Below are positions 1 through 5,888 of a stretch of DNA of 9,588 bases, piece by piece. Position numbers and translations under genes: made by a program. Numbering within the stretch: the first letter of the stretch is position 1; every line of letters begins with the position of its first letter. The stretch comes from Rickettsia typhi (GTDB lineage Bacteria > Pseudomonadota > Alphaproteobacteria > Rickettsiales > Rickettsiaceae), in assembly GCA_945907105.1 (NCBI GenBank), contig CAMDSB010000041.1, forward strand, positions 1-9,588. Direction: 5' to 3'. The notes under the pieces are model-generated. The model made no database searches and was not told where the DNA came from. It saw only the letters and a list, made by a program, of their open reading frames with translations.

Positions 1-131
1 AGAGGGCTCTAATCAGCGCCACAGATTTGGTATCTAGTTGCAAATACAGAGTCACCTCTTTCTGCCTTCAGAAGTAAGCTAACTCCTCTGAAGGCATTTT
101 TGCAAGCTCTAACTTCGCTTGCAACTTTAAG
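1..131. other. Gene-free left flank with repeated TTGCAA motifs
   Basis: I see no recognisable gene here. Besides the terminator, there is a second inverted repeat: TTGCAAGC (100-107) pairs with GCTTGCAA (117-124) across a 9-nt loop. GTTGCAAAT at 37-45 matches the inner part of the adjacent IS terminal repeat. The stretch could be the 3' end of an upstream gene or RNA plus IS-end debris. Nothing seen identifies a tRNA or other structured RNA. Confidence 0.4.
63..101 (+). terminator. Rho-independent terminator of an upstream gene
   Basis: A perfect 10-bp stem (TGCCTTCAGA at 63-72 pairing with TCTGAAGGCA at 87-96) encloses a 14-nt loop and is followed directly by five T (97-101). This is the strongest intrinsic terminator shape in the window and is oriented for plus-strand transcription. 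The transcript it ends would come from the left. Frames reading into it stop at 37 (ending ...HRFGI) and at 77 (ending ...FCLQK), but neither tail is recognisable, so the gene it serves is unknown. Confidence 0.7.
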
Positions 132-136
132 ATACA

Positions 137-149
137 TGTTGCAAATTTA
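137..149 (+). repeat. Left terminal inverted repeat of the IS (inner part)
   Basis: TGTTGCAAATTTA matches, as reverse complement, 810-822 at the right end of the element. The terminal five bases expected outside it are substituted. A degenerate copy of the same motif lies 20 bp upstream (TTGCAACTTTAAGAT at 119-133, against TTGCAAATTTAAGGAT at 139-154). Confidence 0.75.
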
Positions 150-167
150 AGGATCTACTATTATTCT
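139..167 (+). promoter_or_regulatory. Candidate transposase promoter starting in the left IS end
   Basis: TTGCAA (139-144) and TATTCT (162-167) are separated by exactly 17 nt, a sigma70-like arrangement 30 nt upstream of the transposase start. IS6-family elements commonly carry the -35 box of their own promoter within the left terminal repeat, as here. No experimental support is visible in sequence. Confidence 0.5.
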
Positions 168-197
168 AGTTAGAACCTAACAATATAGCATCACGTT

Positions 198-752
198 ATG
201 AAGCACAAAGATTTCCATTATCGACATTTTTTACCCGAAGTAATATTACAATGCTTAAGATGGTACTTAAGATATCCAATCAGCTATCGTAATTTAGAAG
301 AAATGATGATTGAGAGAGGAATTGAGGTTTATCACACTACTTTATACAGATGGGTGCAAGCTTATTCTGTTGAATTAGCTAAGCGTATACGTTACTACTC
401 TAAGCCTTATTCTACCTCGTGGAGAGTTGATGAGACTTATATTAAAGTAAAAGGTAAATGGAAATACTTGTATAGAGCGGCAGATAAATATGGCTCTACT
501 CTAGATTTCATGCTTTACCTTCTTCTTCATAGGCAGTGCAAGTATCTTAATAACATTATAGAGTCAGATCAGAGGAGAATAAAAAGAAGAATAAACCCTA
601 TGTCGGGTTTTAAAACATTTAACACAGCAAGAAGATGTATCTTTGGTATAGAAGCTATGGCTATGATTATTAAAAAGGAAACTCATTATTTAAGACTTTC
701 TATTTTAGAACAAGTACAATTTGTTAAAAGATTGTTCTATATCTATGACTAA
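198..752 (+). pseudogene. IS6-family DDE transposase, internally deleted
   Basis: This 184-residue frame is an IS6-family (IS26-like) transposase that has lost about 50 residues; family members are usually about 230-240. The N-terminal helix-turn-helix region (about residues 28-56, SYRNLEEMM through TLYRWVQAY) is intact, as is the first catalytic Asp (D78 in WRVDETY). The C-terminal catalytic region is also present: YLNNIIE with E122, and K129 seven residues later. Between FML (about 106) and RQCKYLNN (about 112) the segment that should carry the second catalytic Asp is missing. The join is in frame, so no stop or frameshift marks it. Without the middle Asp the DDE triad is incomplete and the protein should be inactive, although it might still bind ends. 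No clear Shine-Dalgarno precedes the ATG at 198, which was chosen because MKHKDFHYRHF is the usual family N-terminus. Confidence 0.85.
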
Positions 753-808
753 AAGTAGCGAATTCTAAGCTTCAAAATCCTGTATTTACAGATCATTTTA
801 TCCTCTTT

Positions 809-827
809 CTAAATTTGCAACAGAGCC
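809..827 (-). repeat. Right terminal inverted repeat of the IS
   Basis: Read on the minus strand from 827, the sequence is GGCTCTGTTGCAAATTTAG. It matches the general IS6-family end pattern (GGNNCTGTTGCAAA). It ends one base before the bolA stop codon. Confidence 0.8.
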
Positions 828-828
828 G

Positions 829-1068
829 TTAATTCAGCCCTTCTACTTTTGTTTTAATGCTAATAGCATGTAATTCCTTTACTAAAACTTCAGCTAAAGC
901 TTCTTTAACCAGCCTGTGTTGTTTGATCAGTGACAGGCCTTTAAAAGCATCGCTAGTAATTTCTAGAACATAATGATCTTGATCTCCAGCAGTGTCAGTG
1001 ATTTTTATTTTCGCATTTGGAAAACTATTCTGTAGAATAGATCGGAGTTTAGACTCGGGAATTGCCAT
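829..1068 (-). CDS. bolA: BolA/IbaG-family protein
   Basis: A 79-residue protein spanning the whole BolA fold. The family signatures are DHYVLEI (31-37), the QHR motif (50-52) and the C-terminal HAISIKT (67-73). BolA proteins pair with monothiol glutaredoxins to bind a [2Fe-2S] cluster and act in iron-sulfur trafficking and stress responses; H51 and H32 are candidate ligands by family analogy. The length matches the short alphaproteobacterial BolA type. The gene is divergent from nadD with only 28 bp between the two annotated start codons. In many alphaproteobacteria a glutaredoxin gene (grxD) follows bolA; here an IS end lies one base past the TAA stop, so any such partner is not adjacent. 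Whether it acts as a transcription regulator, as the old name suggests, cannot be told from sequence. Confidence 0.9.
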   Translation of the reverse strand: MAIPESKLRSILQNSFPNAKIKITDTAGDQDHYVLEITSDAFKGLSLIKQHRLVKEALAEVLVKELHAISIKTKVEGLN

Positions 1069-1086
1069 ATAGCTTTAAAGATAAAA

Positions 1087-1116
1087 TTGTTTTGATATGA
1101 AATTTAAGCATAAAAT
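1087..1116 (+). promoter_or_regulatory. Candidate nadD promoter overlapping the annotated start
   Basis: TTGTTT (1087-1092) and TAAAAT (1111-1116) are spaced by 18 nt. If used, transcription would begin near 1123, inside the longest nadD frame, and translation would have to start at the ATG at 1142 (residue 16). This is a sequence match only in AT-rich DNA, so chance is a real alternative. Confidence 0.35.
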
Positions 1117-1681
1117 AGCTAACTTGCAAGCATTAAATTTTATGCATGGCTTACCTCTAAGGGTAGGCGTACTAGGTGGTACATTTGATCCTGCGCATGC
1201 GGGGCATTTGATTATTTCTGAGCAAGCATTAAATTTTTACCATTTTAATTTTGTCATTTGGCTGGTTGCTAATCAGAACCCAACAAAGCCTCCGATGCAG
1301 AGAGATATATTCATCAGAGCAGAAAATGCTCTTAAAGTAGCAACGCATCCGAAGATTATCGTTTCAACTGCCGAATATGATTTAAATAGTTTCTACAGTT
1401 ATGATGCTATACTCTTGCTACTTCAGAGATATAAAACAGTTAAATTTACTTGGTTAATGGGTATGGATCTTGCCAATAGTTTCAGAAAATGGTATCGAAG
1501 GGAGGATTTAATGAAATTATGCGATATTTTGATTTTTGATCGTCCATGCAATACGCGCTTGATTAATGCAGCCACAATAGGCTTAAAACCAAAAGCAAAC
1601 CTTGCTAAAACAGAAAACAACAATATAATGGTTCACAGGGGAAAATTGTGTGATCTGTCATCCACACAATTAAGAGATTGA
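1097..1681 (+). CDS. nadD: Nicotinate-nucleotide adenylyltransferase
   Basis: NadD joins nicotinate mononucleotide and ATP to give deamido-NAD, the adenylation step of NAD synthesis in the cytoplasm. The nucleotidyltransferase signature GGTFDPAHAGH is at residues 27-37, with the HxGH histidines at 34 and 37. WLMGMDLANSFRKW (119-132) is the conserved substrate-side segment, and SSTQLR (188-193) is the family's C-terminal SSTxIR-type motif. At 194 residues it is near the usual length, with the short tail seen in many alphaproteobacteria. The start is uncertain: residues 1-15 precede MHGLPLRVGVLGG, and the ATG at 1142 would give 179 residues and fit a promoter candidate just upstream. Neither start has a clear Shine-Dalgarno. 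rsfS follows after 15 nt, a widespread gene order, so the two are probably co-transcribed. A 16-bp direct repeat in the 5' part encodes QALNF twice. Confidence 0.92.
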   Translation: MKFKHKIANLQALNFMHGLPLRVGVLGGTFDPAHAGHLIISEQALNFYHFNFVIWLVANQNPTKPPMQRDIFIRAENALKVATHPKIIVSTAEYDLNSFYSYDAILLLLQRYKTVKFTWLMGMDLANSFRKWYRREDLMKLCDILIFDRPCNTRLINAATIGLKPKANLAKTENNNIMVHRGKLCDLSSTQLRD

Positions 1682-1696
1682 AGGAGTTGCATTTTA

Positions 1697-2026
1697 ATGA
1701 ATAATAATAGTGAAGATATAAAAGACTTTATATTAAAGCGCCTAGAAGAAATGAAAGCAGAGAATATTTCTTGTATTTCTTTAAGAGGAGAAGTTCCAAT
1801 AGCGGATTATATGATTTTTGCTAGTGGGCGGTCTGTAAAGAATATTAAGGCAATTGCAGAGCATGTAGCTCTTGAGTTAAAGCACGAGCTTAAATGGAAC
1901 GCTAGTGTTGAAGGAATAGCTGGATCAGACTGGATTTTGCTCGATGCGGGAGATGTAATTGTACATTTATTTCATCCTGAAGCACGAGACAAATTTAAAA
2001 TTGAAGAACTCTGGGAAAAGAGGTAG
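1697..2026 (+). CDS. rsfS: Ribosome silencing factor RsfS (Iojap family)
   Basis: A 109-residue full-length RsfS. The protein binds uL14 on the large ribosomal subunit and blocks joining of the subunits when nutrients are scarce. The family pattern is clear: VPIADYMIFASGRSVKNIKAIA (33-54), EGIAGSDWILLDAGDVIVHLF (72-92) and the closing RDKFKIEELW (97-106). A good Shine-Dalgarno, AAGGAG at 1681-1686, overlaps the nadD stop and sits 10 nt before the ATG, which supports this start and translation from the nadD transcript. In many bacteria rlmH follows directly; here the next gene is an antiporter 108 nt downstream. Confidence 0.95.
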   Translation: MNNNSEDIKDFILKRLEEMKAENISCISLRGEVPIADYMIFASGRSVKNIKAIAEHVALELKHELKWNASVEGIAGSDWILLDAGDVIVHLFHPEARDKFKIEELWEKR

Positions 2027-2119
2027 TGATACCAAATTTCATTTAAGAGGAGGATGGGTATTGTTTAACGTTATAGCAATTAAAAAGGTAATTTGTTTAT
2101 TGGTTTAATTGGTATCACT
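2025..2119. repeat. 95-bp interval bounded by an 11-bp perfect inverted repeat
   Basis: AGTGATACCAA (2025-2035) is the exact reverse complement of TTGGTATCACT (2109-2119). The left copy overlaps the rsfS stop codon and the right copy ends 15 nt before the antiporter start. Pairing weakens beyond these arms, so this is not one long hairpin. It could be the ends of a small MITE-like element or a long-range RNA stem between the two genes. No target duplication is obvious. Only this one copy is in the window. Confidence 0.55.
2048..2108 (+). other. Perfect Shine-Dalgarno with a 15-codon frame; possible rlmH relic or leader peptide
   Basis: AGGAGG (2048-2053) is the best ribosome-binding site in the window, yet no full gene follows. 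At the ideal spacing of 7 nt a TTG (2061) opens a frame reading MFNVIAIKKVICLLV and stopping at 2106-2108. The start resembles the usual opening of RlmH (an xIxIIAIGK-type strand), and rlmH commonly follows rsfS, so this may be what remains of a deleted rlmH. The alternatives are a leader peptide or chance. An ATG directly after the site gives only four codons. Confidence 0.3.
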
Positions 2120-2134
2120 TAGAAGTGAGAAATT

Positions 2135-3868
2135 ATGGGAAATAACGTTCTAGTTATTGTTATAACTTTGATTGCAGCGGCAGTATTTGTTGTGGCAATA
2201 TTTAAGAAATTAAAATTAAGCCCAGTTTTAGGATACTTAGTGGCCGGTGCGGTTATCGGTGATCATGGCTTAAAAGTTGTAACATATGACCAGACATCAT
2301 TTCTTGGAGAACTTGGTGTAGTATTCCTGCTTTTTGCAATTGGTCTTGAACTATCTATTGAAAGATTGAAAGCTATGAGGCGCTATGTATTTGGCCTTGT
2401 AACTCTTCAAGTTTTAATTACTAGCTTAGTAATTGCTGCTGCGGTAGTTCTCACTACTGGGGATAGCAACTCCGCCATCATTATCTCAGGCGGTCTAGCT
2501 CTTTCTTCTACGGCTATTGTAATGCAAGTTATAAATGAAACAAAAAGCCAATCTATGCAGGTAGGTAGGGTAGCTTTAGCAATATTATTGTTACAAGATT
2601 TTATCGTGGTACCTTTGCTTGTTATCGTGCCTATTCTTGGTGCCGGAGAAGAGTCTGTCGAATCACTTCCCTACATATTAGGTAATTCTTTGTTAAAGGC
2701 TGTATTTGCACTGGGCGTTATCTTTATTATTGGCAGAGTTCTACTCCGTCCCTTGTTCTCTTTTATTACGCCTGATCATAATGAAAGCAGTGAGCTTCCA
2801 ATTGCTGTAACGTTGCTTGTAGTTTTGACGGCTTCGTGGAGCACTGAGCATTTTGGATTATCTCTGGCGCTAGGCGCATTTGTATCAGGAGTTTTGGTTG
2901 CTGAGACCGATTTTAGAATGAAAGCTGAAGAGAGTATTTATCCATTTAAGAGCCTATTGCTTGGTCTTTTCTTCATGAGTGTTGGCATGAAAATTGACGT
3001 GATGGAAATGTATACTCAGCTAAGTAACATTATAATCTTCAGCATAACATTAATTGTATTAAAGGCTTTGATTATTTCAGCGCTATGTATTTTATTTGGC
3101 TTTAATAAAGGCGTTGCGATTCATGCCGGGCTACTATTATCTCAAGGCGGCGAGTTTGCGTTTATTCTTTTTGGCCTAGGTAAAGAATTTGGGGTGCTAG
3201 AAGAAGGTATTGCAAATTTATTGTTACTAGTTGTTACTTGCTCTATGGCCTTGACACCATTATTGGCCATTATTGGACAAAAAGTTTCTGATAAGTTTGA
3301 AAAAAGTTTAGGACGAACACCAAATCAAATTATAGAATACGGTGCTAGAGATTTGGCTAATCACGTTATTATAACTGGGTTTGGTAAAGTAGGTAAAATG
3401 GTAGCAAGAGTTCTTGAAGCAGAGGGAGTTAATTATATAGCATTAGATGTCAATGATGATATAGTCCGCGAGGAAGTAGCTAACGGGTTGCCCGTGTTCA
3501 AAGGCGATGCTTCGCAAGCTAGTACGCTTAAGGCAATAGGTGCTGATAGAGCTTTAACTTTGGTCGTTACTATTAATAATGAAATTACTGTAAAAAAAAT
3601 CTGTAAAGTAACTAATGATAAGTTTGAGCACGTTGAGTTGATTATACGCTTAAAGGATTTAAAAAATTCTCACGATTATTATAATCTTGGTGTTAATGCT
3701 ATAATACCCCAGGATTATGAAACTGGGTTACAACTTGGCAGTGCAGTATTAAAGTCTGTAGGAATTAGTGAGTATGAAGTTAGCCGTATTAAGGGGCAAT
3801 TTAGAGCTGGTAACTATGTGGTTGTAAAGCAAGATGAAACTTTACTTGAAATCGAAGAATATGAATAA
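2135..3868 (+). CDS. Kef-type monovalent cation:proton antiporter (CPA2) with RCK domain
   Basis: A 577-residue inner-membrane antiporter of the CPA2 family, exchanging K+ (or Na+) for protons. Residues 1-385 form the hydrophobic Na+/H+ exchanger domain, roughly a dozen helices. It includes LGYLVAGAVIGDHG (32-45), FLLFAIGLEL (64-73) and the ion-site Q154-D155 in LLLQDFIVVPLL. A cytoplasmic TrkA-N/RCK domain follows (about 408-525), with the nucleotide-binding glycines GFGKVG (415-420), acidic D438 after the second strand, and GD at 458-459. It resembles KefB/KefC in architecture. However, the loop equivalent to the E. coli KefC HALESDIEP regulatory motif reads MKAEESIYP (262-270), so glutathione gating cannot be assumed. 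The Shine-Dalgarno is weak (GAAGTGAG). Its last 8 nt overlap the start of the next gene, implying one operon. Confidence 0.9.
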   Translation: MGNNVLVIVITLIAAAVFVVAIFKKLKLSPVLGYLVAGAVIGDHGLKVVTYDQTSFLGELGVVFLLFAIGLELSIERLKAMRRYVFGLVTLQVLITSLVIAAAVVLTTGDSNSAIIISGGLALSSTAIVMQVINETKSQSMQVGRVALAILLLQDFIVVPLLVIVPILGAGEESVESLPYILGNSLLKAVFALGVIFIIGRVLLRPLFSFITPDHNESSELPIAVTLLVVLTASWSTEHFGLSLALGAFVSGVLVAETDFRMKAEESIYPFKSLLLGLFFMSVGMKIDVMEMYTQLSNIIIFSITLIVLKALIISALCILFGFNKGVAIHAGLLLSQGGEFAFILFGLGKEFGVLEEGIANLLLLVVTCSMALTPLLAIIGQKVSDKFEKSLGRTPNQIIEYGARDLANHVIITGFGKVGKMVARVLEAEGVNYIALDVNDDIVREEVANGLPVFKGDASQASTLKAIGADRALTLVVTINNEITVKKICKVTNDKFEHVELIIRLKDLKNSHDYYNLGVNAIIPQDYETGLQLGSAVLKSVGISEYEVSRIKGQFRAGNYVVVKQDETLLEIEEYE

Positions 3869-4343
3869 ATTTAGTTTATTAGTATTTATAAGCTTTGCTT
3901 GTATAGCTACTTCACTTGCTGCTCCCAATAACTTCCCAGTTCCCAGATTTGTAACCATAAAATTCAATGAGGTTAATGCAAGAACTGGTCCGGAAAATGA
4001 TTGTCCCATTGAATGGGTGTTTGTAAAAAAAAATGAACCAGTAGAGGTCATTGCTGAATTTGGACAGTGGCGTAAGATTCGAGATATTAAAGGGGAAGGG
4101 GGCTGGGTTCACTCAACTGTGATTGCTGGCAACCGCTTTGTAGTAGTTGTATCAAAAAATCCTACTTTGTTACTAAATTCTCCTGGAAAATATGAACATG
4201 CTGTCGCTAAGCTTTTGCCCGAAATAAGATGCAGTTTACACAAATGCCAAAAAGAATGGTGTCAAGTTACTTGTAACTCATATAAAGGTTGGGTATCTCG
4301 TAAGCTTTTATGGGGGGTATATCCTGAAGAGTTCGAACCTTAA
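3861..4343 (+). CDS. Exported bacterial SH3-domain (SH3_4-type) protein
   Basis: I prefer the ATG at 3861 (160 residues) over an in-frame ATG at 3834. It begins a clean signal peptide (MNKFSLLVFISFACIATSLA, cut before APNN), and the ATGAATAA overlap with the antiporter stop suits translational coupling. The mature protein should be periplasmic. Residues about 30-90 match the alphaproteobacterial SH3_4 pattern: VNARTGPENDCPIEWVF, then PVEVIAEFGQWRKIRD, then GWVH. A second, weaker SH3-like unit spans about 91-155 and ends in GWVSRKLLWGVYP. Such domains are thought to bind cell-wall peptides, but the ligand here is unknown. Four Cys cluster in the second unit (C124, C129, C134, C138) and might form disulfides. 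Confidence 0.85.
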   Translation: MNKFSLLVFISFACIATSLAAPNNFPVPRFVTIKFNEVNARTGPENDCPIEWVFVKKNEPVEVIAEFGQWRKIRDIKGEGGWVHSTVIAGNRFVVVVSKNPTLLLNSPGKYEHAVAKLLPEIRCSLHKCQKEWCQVTCNSYKGWVSRKLLWGVYPEEFEP

Positions 4344-4422
4344 ATTAACTAAAATGATATCAAGAGACTATTTCGGTTTTCTGTCAAAGGACGCTATTTT
4401 TATATCAATTAAAAGAAAAAAC

Positions 4423-4452
4423 AACTCAAAAGCATAAGATGTTTAGTTTTTA
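4423..4452. terminator. Weak bidirectional terminator candidate between convergent genes
   Basis: AACT..AAA..CAT (4423-4434) can pair, with two bulges, with ATGTTTAGTT (4439-4448). It is followed by TTTTT on the plus strand; on the minus strand the same hairpin is followed by a T-rich run (the complement of AAAAGAAAAAACAAC, 4411-4425). It lies between the SH3 gene and grpE, where both transcripts must end. The stem is AT-rich and imperfect. Confidence 0.3.
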
Positions 4453-4474
4453 ATAATCTCTTTATTCATCTAAA

Positions 4475-5056
4475 TTATTTAACAATATTCGGTTTCTTAG
4501 CGACCGAAACGGCAGCAGGTCTGATTAATCTATCTTTAATTTTATAACCAACTTGCATAGTATTGACAATGGTACCGGCTTCTTGGTCATCTGTCATTAT
4601 TTGCGAGATGGCGTGATGAGAGTGGTAGTCAAATTTATCTCCCAAATTTGGGTGAATTAGCTCTAATGCATGTTTTTTAAATGCCTGATCTAATTCTTTT
4701 TGGGTCATTTTAATTCCTTCTACTATATTTTTAGTTTCAGCATCGAGATGCTGGGGTAGATGCTCTAATGTTCGAGATAAATTATCCATTACTGGCACTA
4801 AATCTCTTGCAAAACCAAAAATAGCATAATCTTTTTCTTCTTCTATAAGCTTTGAATAGCGTGTTCTAGTATTTTCAGTTTCAGCCAGTTGTCGAAGAAG
4901 TTTATCTTGAAGTTGGTCAATCTTTTCCTGTAGACCGTATATTTCCGCTGCATAGTCAATTTTAGGTTCATCCTTACTCATTGCAGGATTTTGTTGATTT
5001 TCTACAATTATTTCTTCAGTTTGGTCTAGATTCGATTCTTTATCTTGTTTTTCCAT
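4475..5056 (-). CDS. grpE: GrpE, nucleotide exchange factor of DnaK
   Basis: A 193-residue GrpE, the cytoplasmic dimeric factor that releases ADP from DnaK. An acidic, low-complexity N-terminus (1-36) leads into a long coiled-coil helix (about 37-75, AAEIYGLQEKIDQLQDKLL). FARDLVPVMDNLSRTLEHL (82-100) and the C-terminal beta domain follow, with DKFDYHSHHAI (140-150), GTIVNTMQVGYKIKDRLIRPAAVSV (161-185). The family usually has FDP where this protein has FDY (142-144), a small deviation. dnaK and dnaJ are not in the window. The gene is divergent from rph, an arrangement seen elsewhere in alphaproteobacteria. An RpoH-type promoter candidate lies in the gap. No strong Shine-Dalgarno is visible before the ATG. 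Confidence 0.95.
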   Translation of the reverse strand: MEKQDKESNLDQTEEIIVENQQNPAMSKDEPKIDYAAEIYGLQEKIDQLQDKLLRQLAETENTRTRYSKLIEEEKDYAIFGFARDLVPVMDNLSRTLEHLPQHLDAETKNIVEGIKMTQKELDQAFKKHALELIHPNLGDKFDYHSHHAISQIMTDDQEAGTIVNTMQVGYKIKDRLIRPAAVSVAKKPNIVK

Positions 5057-5101
5057 ATCAGAGTATCTATCTTATTTTTTTATGTATTTGTTATAGACTA
5101 A

Positions 5102-5129
5102 ATATAGTTAGAGATATTCATAATTCAAG
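5102..5129 (-). promoter_or_regulatory. Candidate heat-shock (RpoH/sigma32) promoter for grpE
   Basis: Read on the minus strand, CTTGAA (5129-5124) is followed 16 nt later by CTATAT (5107-5102). This resembles the alphaproteobacterial RpoH pattern, CTTG then about 17-18 nt then CYTATNT. The implied start of transcription lies about 40 nt before the grpE ATG. grpE is a classic RpoH target, which strengthens the match. I saw no CIRCE inverted repeat in the gap. Confidence 0.5.
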
Positions 5130-5147
5130 ATTTAAAGATAAATATTT

Positions 5148-5867
5148 ATGAGACCATCGGGCAGAAAATTTAATCAACTTAGAGAAATATCTATAGAACC
5201 AGCTGTTCTCAAGCACGCAGAAGGGTCTTGTCTAGTAAAATTTGGTAATACGCATGTGATGTGCTCAGCTAGCCTTGATGACTCAGTACCCCGTTTTTTG
5301 AAGGGAAGGGGAAATGGTTGGATTACTGCTGAATATGGGATGCTTCCTCGTTCTACTAAAGATAGAATGAATCGTGAAGCTTCAAATGGTAAGCAGGGAG
5401 GAAGAACCCTGGAGATACAAAGATTAATAGGTCGGTCAATGAGGGCGGCGTTAGATTTAAAGGCCCTTGGTGAAAGACAAATCTATATAGATTGTGATGT
5501 AATTAATGCCGATGGAGGCACTAGAACTGCAGCTATCACAGGAAGCTACATAGCACTTCATCTGGCAATTAGATTTATGATGGATAAAAAGATAATTAGG
5601 ACTAACCCCTTGATTGCCCAAGTTGCAGCGATTTCTTGCGGCATATATAAGGGCAAAGCGGTTATAGATTTAGATTATGCAGAAGATAGTACCGCAGAAG
5701 TAGATGCTAATTTTGTATTTAATCAGAAGGGTAATTTGATAGAAATCCAGGGCACTGGAGAGGAAAGTGATTTTACTACTGAACAATTGTTAGAAATGCT
5801 TAAGATCGCATCAGAAGGGTGCAGCGAACTATTCAGACTCCAGAATCAGGTATTGTTGCAAGTATAA
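5148..5867 (+). CDS. rph: Ribonuclease PH
   Basis: RNase PH trims tRNA 3' ends by phosphorolysis, working as a hexameric ring. The 239 residues match the family's usual length almost exactly, and the N-terminus [12 protein letters not shown] is the canonical opening. The phosphate-binding residues known from the family are present: R86 in [14 protein letters not shown], and T125-R126 in [16 protein letters not shown]. The metal-site segment [17 protein letters not shown] (172-188) carries D180 and D186. EIQGTGEES (199-207) is also conserved. No clear Shine-Dalgarno precedes the ATG. The gene is divergent from grpE and convergent with surf1, with only 5 nt between the two stops. Confidence 0.96.
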   Translation: MRPSGRKFNQLREISIEPAVLKHAEGSCLVKFGNTHVMCSASLDDSVPRFLKGRGNGWITAEYGMLPRSTKDRMNREASNGKQGGRTLEIQRLIGRSMRAALDLKALGERQIYIDCDVINADGGTRTAAITGSYIALHLAIRFMMDKKIIRTNPLIAQVAAISCGIYKGKAVIDLDYAEDSTAEVDANFVFNQKGNLIEIQGTGEESDFTTEQLLEMLKIASEGCSELFRLQNQVLLQV

Positions 5868-5869
5868 TT

Positions 5870-5888
5870 AAACTATAGTAGTTTTTTT
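5870..5888 (+). terminator. Weak rho-independent terminator candidate after rph
   Basis: AAACTA (5870-5875) pairs with TAGTTT (5879-5884) around a 3-nt loop, in a run of seven T (5882-5888). It lies directly behind the rph stop and inside the last codons of surf1. The short AT-only stem makes it marginal. Confidence 0.4.

Larger units (their letters stand above)
132..827 (+). mobile_element. IS6-family insertion sequence, decayed
   Basis: The right end reads, outward to inward, GGCTCTGTTGCAAATTTAG (827 back to about 809), a typical IS6-family terminal repeat. The left end shares the 13-mer TGTTGCAAATTTA (137-149), but its outermost five bases (132-136, ATACA) do not match GGCTC. The element is about 696 bp, shorter than the roughly 800 bp usual for the family, which agrees with the internal deletion in its transposase. 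The flanks do not carry an 8-bp target duplication (ACTTTAAG on the left, GTTAATTC on the right). The copy looks immobile and old, or was rearranged at its left end. Confidence 0.8.

Noticed and set aside
1..60. tRNA or other structured RNA 3' end at the left edge
   Set aside because: AGAGG (1-5) can pair with CCTCT (55-59), but there is no T-arm GTTCRANYC and no acceptor/CCA arrangement.
1423..1623. 66-codon minus-strand frame inside nadD
   Set aside because: It lies wholly within a well-supported gene, has no ribosome-binding site and no recognisable motif.
3834..3860. Upstream in-frame ATG extending the SH3 protein by nine residues
   Set aside because: The extension MKLYLKSKN would put extra charged residues before an already complete signal peptide; the ATG at 3861 fits better.
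3842..4112. Two overlapping minus-strand frames (69 and 66 codons) opposite the SH3 gene
   Set aside because: Both are antisense shadows of a gene with a clear signal peptide and domain match.
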